DNA from: JAOAPG01 sp963791575
GTDB taxonomy: Bacteria; Acidobacteriota; Terriglobia; Terriglobales; Acidobacteriaceae
Assembly (NCBI GenBank): GCA_963791575.1
Contig: CAWBSY010000021.1
Span: forward strand, 10,094-74,093
Length of the DNA stretch: 64,000 nt
Direction: 5' to 3'
Below the pieces are notes generated by a model, which had not been told where the DNA came from, ran no database searches, and saw nothing but the letters and a program-made list of their open reading frames with translations. The position numbers and the translations under genes were made by a program. Positions 34,051 to 41,373 of this stretch are shown here, in pieces; positions within the stretch are counted from its first letter, which is position 1, and every line of letters starts with the position of its first letter.

Positions 34051-35279
34051 AAATCGCAGACATTCGCGCGACCACCGTGGCCGTTCCTCTCGAGGCTCCG
34101 CTGCGACATGCCAATGGAGCGCATTGGGGGAAATTTGTGCGCACTATCGTCGAGGTCGAAACTGACGATGGATTGATCGGGTTAGGCGAAATGGGCGGTG
34201 GTGGAGAATCGGCCGAAAATAGTATTCGCGCGTTGAAGTCTTATCTCGTTGGCCACGATCCTCTTCAACTCGAGGAGTTGTACTGGAAAATTTGTAATCC
34301 CACGGCTTCGCTTTACAACAATCGCGCGCAGATGCATGCCGCCATCGAATTCGCCTGCATGGATTTGGCCGGCAAGAAACTTGGCATTCGGGCCTGCGAT
34401 CTGCTTGGCGGCGCATTGCGCGAAGAGATTTCTTTCGCCAGTTATTTGTTCTATCGCTACGCCGATCAGCGAACCGGAGCCGGGGGCGAAGAGACCGCCG
34501 ATGAAATAGTTGCCGCGGCAAAACAACTCAAAGGCGAACACGGATTCCGCTCCCACAAATTAAAAGGCGGCGTCTTTCCTCCCGACCATGATCTGGAAGT
34601 CTATCTGGCTTTAGCGGCGGAATTTCCCGGCGATTCGTTTCGCCTGGATCCGAATGCTGCTTGGAGTGTGGAAGAGTCGATCCGCATCGGACACGCCATT
34701 GAAGGTGTTCGTAACGACTACTACGAAGATCCTTGCTGGGGGCTGGAAGGCATGCGGCGGGTCCGTTCGTTCGTGAATATTCCAACCGCGACGAACACAG
34801 TCGTGGTGAATTTCGAGCAACTCGTGGCTTGTATTCAACTCGACGCCATCGACGTCATTCTGCTGGACACAACTTTCTGGGGCGGATTACGTCAAGCATG
34901 GAAAGCCGGAACCATTTGTGAAAAATTTCAGCGCGGAGTGAGTGTTCATTCCAGCGGTGAACTCGGCATTCAACTCGCGACCATGCTCCATCTCGGCGCC
35001 ACGTTGCCGAACCTTACATTCGCGGCCGACGCCCACTACCATCATCTGAAAGACGACATTCTAAAAGGCGGCAAGGTGAAATACGTGGACGGCAAAATAG
35101 CCGTGCCGGCTGGCCCGGGTCTGGGCGTGGAACTCGATCGCGAAAAAGTGCGCGAATATGCGGAATTCTTTCGCACTACAGGCGGCTATGCGTACGACCG
35201 TGATCCGCAACGGCCCGAATGGTTTGCCGTCGTCCCGGAAGGCCGCTTCGCTCAACCGCGAGGAACTAAGAAAACTTAA
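34047..35279 (+). CDS. Glucarate-dehydratase-subgroup enolase-superfamily enzyme
   Basis: 410 aa from ATG 34047, which overlaps the preceding stop; a longer frame to 34011 would overlap more. Carries the KxK motif of the GlucD subgroup, Lys171-Leu-Lys173 (SHKLKGG), then Asp201 with Asn203 (LDPNAAW), Glu228 (YYEDP), Asn250 (TATN), Asp274 (LLDTTFWGG) and His301 (VHSSGELGI), in the order seen in E. coli glucarate dehydratase. The final segment AADAHYHHLKDD is also typical. Dehydrates an aldarate or aldonate to a 2-keto-3-deoxy acid. The HSSGE motif differs from the HSNNH of characterised D-glucarate dehydratases, so the substrate may differ. Confidence 0.87.
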   Translation: MKIADIRATTVAVPLEAPLRHANGAHWGKFVRTIVEVETDDGLIGLGEMGGGGESAENSIRALKSYLVGHDPLQLEELYWKICNPTASLYNNRAQMHAAIEFACMDLAGKKLGIRACDLLGGALREEISFASYLFYRYADQRTGAGGEETADEIVAAAKQLKGEHGFRSHKLKGGVFPPDHDLEVYLALAAEFPGDSFRLDPNAAWSVEESIRIGHAIEGVRNDYYEDPCWGLEGMRRVRSFVNIPTATNTVVVNFEQLVACIQLDAIDVILLDTTFWGGLRQAWKAGTICEKFQRGVSVHSSGELGIQLATMLHLGATLPNLTFAADAHYHHLKDDILKGGKVKYVDGKIAVPAGPGLGVELDREKVREYAEFFRTTGGYAYDRDPQRPEWFAVVPEGRFAQPRGTKKT

Positions 35280-35302
35280 CGCTGCAACAGTCGGAGACAT
35301 TT

Positions 35303-36076
35303 ATGGATGATGCAAAACCATGGGCAGGCAAGGTCGCTGTAATCACCGGTGGTTCCTCCGGCATCGGCGAGGCGACAGTTGCCGAATTCGCGGCCCGCGG
35401 AGCAAGAGTCGCCATTCTGGATCGAGCTGTCGTCAAGTCCAGCGCGAACCCGAATTACCTGTCTCTGGCTTGCGATGTGTCCTCCGGATTCGCAGTGGAG
35501 ACAGCGGCGGCGCGAATCAAAGCTGAATTTGGAGCGGTTCACTTTCTCGTAAACAGCGCTGGCATTCAGCGTTACGGTACTGGCACCACGACATCCGAGG
35601 AGACTTGGGACGAGGTGATGTCCGTGAACCTCAAGTCCATGTTCCTGACTTTTCGCGCCTTTTGTCCGCTCATGAAAGATGCCGGCGGTGCGGTCGTCAA
35701 TGTTTCGTCGGTACAAGCATTGGGCGCTCTACCAAACTCGGTCGCCTACGTCACCAGCAAACACGCCATCGCCGGGCTTACGCGCGCGTTGGCAATCGAT
35801 CATGCAGTCGACAACATTCGCGTGAACTGTGTTTGTCCCGGTTCGGTGGATACGCCTATGCTTCAGGCGAGTATAAAAGACAGCGACGGGTTGGAAGCCT
35901 TATTGCGCGACATCGGTCAACTACACGCACTCGGACGCATTGCACAACCCATGGAAGTAGCAAAAATGATTGCTTTCCTATGCAGTGATGACGCGTCCTT
36001 CGTTACCGGCGGAATCTATGTTGTGGATGGAGGAATGACGGCGCTCGTCACCGGGAAACCTCCAGTAAAAAAATAG
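35303..36076 (+). CDS. SDR family oxidoreductase
   Basis: Classical SDR of 257 aa. Cofactor loop GGSSGIG near residue 16, NSAG near 88, active site AYVTSKHAI with intact YxxxK, and the C-terminal TGGIYVVDGG. ATG at 35303 with GGAG 7 nt upstream. Lies 23 nt after the glucarate-dehydratase-like gene, so it probably oxidises a sugar feeding that enzyme or its 2-keto-3-deoxy product. NAD preference is suggested by the acidic residue following the second strand (ILDRA) but is not certain. Confidence 0.88.
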   Translation: MDDAKPWAGKVAVITGGSSGIGEATVAEFAARGARVAILDRAVVKSSANPNYLSLACDVSSGFAVETAAARIKAEFGAVHFLVNSAGIQRYGTGTTTSEETWDEVMSVNLKSMFLTFRAFCPLMKDAGGAVVNVSSVQALGALPNSVAYVTSKHAIAGLTRALAIDHAVDNIRVNCVCPGSVDTPMLQASIKDSDGLEALLRDIGQLHALGRIAQPMEVAKMIAFLCSDDASFVTGGIYVVDGGMTALVTGKPPVKK

Positions 36077-36111
36077 CTTTTTCACAATCTCCAGTAATCC
36101 AGGACCAACGA

Positions 36112-36843
36112 GTGGACAGTACGAAGCGAGATTACCGCAACCAGCCATTCACAATCGGCGTGGCAATCGGGGAAAGTACAACCGCTGGCGGAACGGCGAC
36201 CAGCCGCGACCTGACGTGGGTGAGTCGGCTGACAGAGCTGATCAATGAATCGCAATTAGAACCTATTCAGATGATCAACAGTGGTATTGGAGCAAACGTG
36301 ATCTCGCCCAGAAGCCCAAGCTACGAGCAATCGGGCAAGCCCAGCGCGGCGGAACGCTATCAGAAGCATGTGATCGACTTCTCTCCAGACCTGGTCATGA
36401 TCTCCTATGGGCTGAACGATGCGCGCGGCGGAACGCCGTTGGCGCAGTTTCTAGAAGACCTGAAGCACGTCACTTTGGATATCAAGACAAAGACGGACGC
36501 TGTCATCGTCTTGGTGAACGCTTACTTCATGACCGGATTCGATCGGTACCTTCCATACAACCAAGCCAACGTGGCCACATTCATGGGATACAACTGCGCC
36601 ACGAGGCGGCTCGCGGAGGAGTGCGACGTGTTATATGCCGATGTGTTCGCGGCCCAGGCAATGGCCCCTTGGATGGTCGATCCCGACGGCGTGCACGCCA
36701 ATAATCTCGGTCACCGGGTAATTGCGAATCGCATTTTCGAAGTGTTGGCGCAGAACTGCAGCGGACTTTCGCAAAAGGCGTTTGAATTGAGAAACAACTT
36801 CCAGCAATGGCGTGACGAATCCGTTCTCAAACAGTTGTACTGA
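36112..36843 (+). CDS. SGNH/GDSL-family hydrolase
   Basis: 243 aa, GTG start with AGGA upstream. SGNH blocks are present: nucleophile region GESTTAGG near residue 20 (Ser in GES instead of GDS), Gly in NSGIGAN near 58, Asn in YGLNDARGG near 99 and the Asp-x-x-His pair in DPDGVHANNLGH near 205. No signal peptide. Members are esterases, including acetyl-xylan and other carbohydrate deacetylases. Last gene of the 32893 operon and convergent with the Gfo/Idh gene, 12 nt apart. Most likely removes an acyl group from the sugar or oligosaccharide. Confidence 0.83.
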   Translation: MDSTKRDYRNQPFTIGVAIGESTTAGGTATSRDLTWVSRLTELINESQLEPIQMINSGIGANVISPRSPSYEQSGKPSAAERYQKHVIDFSPDLVMISYGLNDARGGTPLAQFLEDLKHVTLDIKTKTDAVIVLVNAYFMTGFDRYLPYNQANVATFMGYNCATRRLAEECDVLYADVFAAQAMAPWMVDPDGVHANNLGHRVIANRIFEVLAQNCSGLSQKAFELRNNFQQWRDESVLKQLY

Positions 36844-36855
36844 GGCAAGACCCCG

Positions 36856-37908
36856 CTACTTCGCTTCAAGTTCGGGATAGAGCGGAAGGTTAATCCATGC
36901 TCCATTCTGTTTCGCCGAGCCCCGCGCCGCTTCGACGATTTCGACACAACGCAAACCTTCGCGCCAGGTCAGAGACGGCTCGGTTCCGTCCGTAATCCAC
37001 CGGACAAAATCCTGTGTTTCTTTTCGTAACGCCTCATTGGCCCCGACGGGATCCCCGCCCGGCTCCTCAAATCGTTCGTGATGTTCCTCCGATTCGCCTA
37101 GTGATTTCCAGTAGAGATTCACTTCCTGAAAAGACGTAACCAGGCGCATGCCTCCATCGCGGCAAGTGATTTCTGCTCCGTAGACTTGACGGTAACGCCG
37201 CAGCGGGTAGGAAAGAGAAACTCCAAAAAATCCGATAGCACCTGAGCGAAATCGAAGCATCACATGCATTGAATCCGAAAAGTCGTAGCGCTTATCCACT
37301 TGTGGTCCAGCCACGGCTGAAACTGCTTCCACGTCGCCGCAGAGAGCACGCATCCAGTCAAGTTCATGCACTCCGGAAAGAGCTAGCACGCCTCCGCTTT
37401 GAGATTCACGCGTCCACCAACCTTTGAAGTCATCGGGACGAGCGTCAAAATATCCCACGATCGACATCGACGCTACTTCTCCCAACTGCTTGCCAAGCAG
37501 AATCATCCGCGCCCAGGGCTGGCGCAATCGACGCTTTTGCCCGACCATCAGTTTTACGTTGGCCGCTTCACATGCCCGAACCATCTTCCAACAGTCAGGC
37601 AGAGTCGGCGCCATGGTTTTCTCGCAAAACACATGCTTCCCCGTTTGAGCAGCGGCTACGGTGATTTCGGCATGGGTAAAGTTCGGGCCGGCCAGAGCGA
37701 CCGCATCGACGTCTGCTGTGTTAAGCAGAGTTTCATAGTCGCCAAATTCAGCAACCTTCAATCCGCTGGACTCTGCAAATCTAGTTCGGGATGAGGGATT
37801 CGGATCACACACCGCGACCACATCGGCAACTTCATTGATAAAGCTCGCCAATATTGGACCAAAGTTCCCGGCGCCAATCATCCCAAATCGAAGTCTGCGC
37901 CCACTCAT
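36856..37908 (-). CDS. Gfo/Idh/MocA family oxidoreductase
   Basis: NAD(P)-dependent sugar dehydrogenase family, 350 aa. N-terminal Rossmann motif GAGNFG at about 11-16, VAVCDPNPSSR next, and the family EKP motif here as EKTMAPT near 95. The C-terminal alpha/beta domain contains the usual His region (GVHELDWMRALCG) near 176. ATG 37908 with AAGGA upstream. Last gene of the eight-gene operon from 48048, 12 nt after SMP-30. Oxidising an aldose to a lactone that the adjacent SMP-30 opens would be a coherent pair; this is inference. Confidence 0.88.
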   Translation of the reverse strand: MSGRRLRFGMIGAGNFGPILASFINEVADVVAVCDPNPSSRTRFAESSGLKVAEFGDYETLLNTADVDAVALAGPNFTHAEITVAAAQTGKHVFCEKTMAPTLPDCWKMVRACEAANVKLMVGQKRRLRQPWARMILLGKQLGEVASMSIVGYFDARPDDFKGWWTRESQSGGVLALSGVHELDWMRALCGDVEAVSAVAGPQVDKRYDFSDSMHVMLRFRSGAIGFFGVSLSYPLRRYRQVYGAEITCRDGGMRLVTSFQEVNLYWKSLGESEEHHERFEEPGGDPVGANEALRKETQDFVRWITDGTEPSLTWREGLRCVEIVEAARGSAKQNGAWINLPLYPELEAK

Positions 37909-37920
37909 GCAAGGTTCCTT

Positions 37921-38805
37921 TCAAAGTTTCGGATTGTTTAAGCGCACGCCGCGGACACCCGGATTGTCGAATCGTTGCACCGTCGCTCGGTCCAACGATG
38001 ATGCAAGCAAAATCTCCCGGTTCGCACCAGCAAAAGCCACATGGCACGGGCCTCTTAGTGCTTCCCCTTGCCAATCTTCCGCAAATGTTTCCAGTCTGCG
38101 AGTGTTTACATCAAACACGCAAATCTTGTCCGGCCGATGGCAAGCGATCCACATCCGGCCGTCTTCATCAAATGCAATGCCATCCGGAACGTGCCGTGGC
38201 ATGTGCACCACACGTTCAATCCTTCCAGCTGATCCGTCTTTCTTGATTTCAATTCGAGAGATGCTGGCGCCCCAGGTCTCCACGTAGTAGATAAATGTCT
38301 CGTCTGGATCAATCGCGATGCCATTAGGCGTATCGATCGACTGTGCGCACCAAACTTCGGCGTCGCCACCCCCCGGAGGAATGCGATAAATATGACCGTC
38401 GATAGTTTTCGACCACGACCCGGTGTCTGAAATGTACATGTTGCCGGAGCGGTCGAAAACAGGAGTGTTCGCGCTCATAAAACCGTTTGGAGCGGGACCT
38501 TTCGAATAGACGCTTAGCTTTCCTTCCGGAGTGATTTTCACAATGCGGCTTCCCGGCCAATCCGGTTCAGCGCAATAGAGGTTGCCGTCCGCATCGACGA
38601 CCTGGCCCAGCACACGTCGCGGCGCAGTCGAGGAAAATGACACGGCGGTGTTCGTCGCGAGATCAATTTTAAAAACTCGGCAGGTGTTGAAGCCGGTGGT
38701 GTAAGCTTCGCCCTGCGGACCGATCGAAATCGATTCATTGTGATCGACTCCACTGATTTGTCCGACGCTCCTTAGATCGTATGGTTGTAATAGATCTCTA
38801 TTCAT
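37921..38805 (-). CDS. SMP-30/gluconolactonase family lactonase
   Basis: 294 aa from ATG 38805 (MNRDLL), preceded by AAGGA; a much longer open frame to 39051 lies over the upstream dehydratase and is rejected. Propeller repeats with GxxYxAE-type turns (DADGNLYCAEPDWPGS) and the family Asn (DTPNGIAIDPDE) and Asp (VPDGIAFDEDGRMW) ligands are visible; the N-terminal Glu ligand is probably in VDHNESISIGP. More divergent than the SMP-30 proteins at 2393 and 48348. Sits between the Gfo/Idh dehydrogenase and a DgoD-type dehydratase, that is, exactly where a lactonase is needed. Confidence 0.85.
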   Translation of the reverse strand: MNRDLLQPYDLRSVGQISGVDHNESISIGPQGEAYTTGFNTCRVFKIDLATNTAVSFSSTAPRRVLGQVVDADGNLYCAEPDWPGSRIVKITPEGKLSVYSKGPAPNGFMSANTPVFDRSGNMYISDTGSWSKTIDGHIYRIPPGGGDAEVWCAQSIDTPNGIAIDPDETFIYYVETWGASISRIEIKKDGSAGRIERVVHMPRHVPDGIAFDEDGRMWIACHRPDKICVFDVNTRRLETFAEDWQGEALRGPCHVAFAGANREILLASSLDRATVQRFDNPGVRGVRLNNPKL

Positions 38806-38825
38806 AAATGTCCTTGGTTCCGCGG

Positions 38826-39986
38826 TTAGACGAGTACCATCCCGCCATCCGCTTCGGGAAATCCGTACGCATGCAAAGTGTGAAATGGGTGCTTCTTGAT
38901 AAAGTCCCAGTTCAAGTCGACTCCAAGGCCGGGCCTGGTCGGGAGCTCGAGATACCCGTCTTTCACTTGCGGCCCATACTGCTGCACGTCGTTGAAAAAT
39001 GAGTAATAGCGCCAGTGTTCCAGAGTGAGGAAATTCGGCATCGCCGCGCATGCGTGAAGATTGGCCGCCAGCGCGACCGGCCCGTATGGATTGTGTGGAG
39101 CAATCTTCATGTTGTAAACCTCAGCCATGGACGCAATCCGCAGAAGCTCAGCAATTCCGCCGCAATGCGTGATGTCCACTTGCAGGACATCGACTGCGCC
39201 AAGCTCGATCCATTCCCGCACCCCCCAGCGAGTGAATTGTCTTTCACCGGCGGCAATTCGGACTCCTGGCCACGCGCGTCGCAACTCGACCAAAGATCGC
39301 GGACTGTCCGAATTGACCGGCTCTTCCACAAAGAGCAATTTGAGGTCATACACTCTCTCGATCAGGCGATGCGCTGCCTGCGGAGAAAAGTTGCCGAGAC
39401 AGTCCATCATCAAATCGAAATCCGGCCCTACTGTCGACCGCAAATCAGAAAAAAGCGCGGCAGCGGTATCGATTTGTTTTTCTTCGTTGTAAGGATGGTC
39501 ATATCTGCCAGGACCCGTCTTGAAACCATGAAAACCCTCCGCCACAGCGGCTTTGATTTCCGCCATTTCATCAGGCAAACCTAAATCGTTCCTCACATAA
39601 ACTTTCACGCGATCGCGAACCGCTCCGCCCAGCAGCTTATAAACCGGCTGTCCATAGGCTTTGCCGGTTATGTCCCAAAGAGCCTGCTCAATACCGCTGA
39701 TCGCGCTGGAACCAACGACTCCTCCGCGCCACCAGAACAGTCGCTGCATTTCCTGCCACAAGCGAGTGATCTTGGTGGGATCTTTGCCGATCAGGAAAGG
39801 ACCAAAATGTTTTTCAATCATAGCGACCACGGCGTGCTCGTAGTTTTCCGTGGTGCATTCCCCCAGGCCCGTGATTCCCTCGTCCGTTTCGATGCGGACG
39901 AACATCCAATTCCTGCGGGCGGCTTCCACTCCCCCGCGTGGCAGAACAACTCCCATAACGTGCGTCGAAACTCTCACAATCTTCAT
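38826..39986 (-). CDS. Enolase-superfamily dehydratase, galactonate/mannonate-dehydratase type
   Basis: 386 aa from ATG 39986; a TTG 10 codons upstream is the alternative. Metal ligands Asp195 (MMDCLGNF), Glu221 (VEEPVNSD) and Glu248 (IAAGERQFTR), then Asp271 (QVDITHCGG) and His298 (PHNPYGPVALAA). The PHNPYGP motif corresponds to PHCPLGP of E. coli DgoD, placing it in that subgroup, which dehydrates galactonate, gluconate or mannonate. GPGRYDHPYNEEK on strand two is a distinctive acid-base loop. Follows the MFS carrier by 37 nt and precedes SMP-30 by 20 nt. Confidence 0.87.
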   Translation of the reverse strand: MKIVRVSTHVMGVVLPRGGVEAARRNWMFVRIETDEGITGLGECTTENYEHAVVAMIEKHFGPFLIGKDPTKITRLWQEMQRLFWWRGGVVGSSAISGIEQALWDITGKAYGQPVYKLLGGAVRDRVKVYVRNDLGLPDEMAEIKAAVAEGFHGFKTGPGRYDHPYNEEKQIDTAAALFSDLRSTVGPDFDLMMDCLGNFSPQAAHRLIERVYDLKLLFVEEPVNSDSPRSLVELRRAWPGVRIAAGERQFTRWGVREWIELGAVDVLQVDITHCGGIAELLRIASMAEVYNMKIAPHNPYGPVALAANLHACAAMPNFLTLEHWRYYSFFNDVQQYGPQVKDGYLELPTRPGLGVDLNWDFIKKHPFHTLHAYGFPEADGGMVLV

Positions 39987-40023
39987 TGCGTCGCCACCCT
40001 CCCTGCGAGTGACCAATTTGTTT

Positions 40024-41280
40024 TTACTGAGGTAGAGCTACGTTCTTCGTCGAATGCTTTTCGCGCATAAACCAGGCCAGCGCGGTGGCGCTCAGTAACG
40101 TCGTGAACAAAGGGGCGCACAGAATTCCCGTCTGCACGCCCATCCGATTGCCAATTGTGCCGATAAGAAATGGGCCAACCGCGGCCCCCACATTTCCCAG
40201 CCCGGCAAAAAGCGAAAACGCCGTGGCTGTGCAATTAGAAAATCTCCCGCCCAGATAAGAATTCAACGACGGGCCAATGGCGGAGACGAACACTCCGGCA
40301 ATCGTGAACATGATCGCTCCCCACAAATAGCTGGGAGACAGAATCGCGCCTAGAAATGCCGCGGTCTCGCCAATTGCGCACACTCCTATCACCACCAACT
40401 CGGGGATTGGCCAACGCAGGGTGATCCAACTCAGCATCAATCGACCGCTTAAAATCCCTGCCGCATTCAGGCTGATCAAGTAGGCGGCGTGTCCGGCGTC
40501 GATGTGCAGCTTCATCACATAGAGCTGGCCCATGAAAGAAATCATTCCTGCCTGGCCAACACCGTGGCAGAATTCCAGCACGACCGCGACGTAGAACGCG
40601 GACACGGTCAAGACACTTTTAATGACTGACAGGCCGCCGCCCGGAGTGTCGGGCTTAAAACTGTCTCCCGGCATGCTCTCAGAGCGCATGAACGTCGCCC
40701 AGATAAAGAGGAAAATCATGGCAGCGGCGGCAGCGAAGTAGCCCAGCCGCCAGCTCATCTTCCATTGCTCCGCCTGCACGAACCACCATCCCAGCATGGC
40801 CGGGCCGATCATCGATCCGCCGGAATCGCTGAGGCTGGTGATAAAGAAAACGCTTTGCCGTCGCTCGCGGAAGTGACCGCTGATGATGGAGTTTTCGATC
40901 ACGACGAGAGCAATGATGGAAAATCCAAATAGCCCGGAACACAAGAGCACGAAACTGAACTGATTCGCTAAACCAATCACGGCCAACACCGTGCCGGCCC
41001 AGGCAAGAGCGGCCATTGCTGAACGCTTCAATCCAAATCTCGAAATTGCAGGCCCGCCGACCACGCTGAAAATCAGGCAGCTAATAAAGAAGATGGATTG
41101 CGCGTGGCCCATCTGCCGCAACGACGCGCCAAACTCGCGGAAGAAAATAGGGAAACTGGCGGGAAGAAAATTGTAGACCGCACCGTATCCCACTCCGAGC
41201 GCGATCACGAACCAAAAGACCGGGTCCTTCCAGATTGGCTCTTGTTGGGTTTCGAGTGGAGGCGCTTCCATTGTTGCCAT
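40024..41280 (-). CDS. MFS transporter, paralogue of the 5594-6835 carrier
   Basis: 418 aa with about twelve hydrophobic helices. N-terminal EPIWKDPVFWFVIALGVGYGAVYNFLP, then GGPAISRFGLKRSA and GHFRERRQSVF, closely match the carrier at 5594-6835, so one duplicated carrier serves two operons. ATG 41280 with GGAAG upstream. It precedes a DgoD-type dehydratase, while its paralogue precedes UxuA, suggesting two related hexonates or uronates as substrates. Confidence 0.88.
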   Translation of the reverse strand: MATMEAPPLETQQEPIWKDPVFWFVIALGVGYGAVYNFLPASFPIFFREFGASLRQMGHAQSIFFISCLIFSVVGGPAISRFGLKRSAMAALAWAGTVLAVIGLANQFSFVLLCSGLFGFSIIALVVIENSIISGHFRERRQSVFFITSLSDSGGSMIGPAMLGWWFVQAEQWKMSWRLGYFAAAAAMIFLFIWATFMRSESMPGDSFKPDTPGGGLSVIKSVLTVSAFYVAVVLEFCHGVGQAGMISFMGQLYVMKLHIDAGHAAYLISLNAAGILSGRLMLSWITLRWPIPELVVIGVCAIGETAAFLGAILSPSYLWGAIMFTIAGVFVSAIGPSLNSYLGGRFSNCTATAFSLFAGLGNVGAAVGPFLIGTIGNRMGVQTGILCAPLFTTLLSATALAWFMREKHSTKNVALPQ

Positions 41281-41373
41281 CAGAATCTTCCTTCAATCCG
41301 GGCAGAACTCCGGAAGCGGTTGCGGGGACATTGTCCCGATTGGACTGCGTACATCAACGTGCGTGCGGACTTC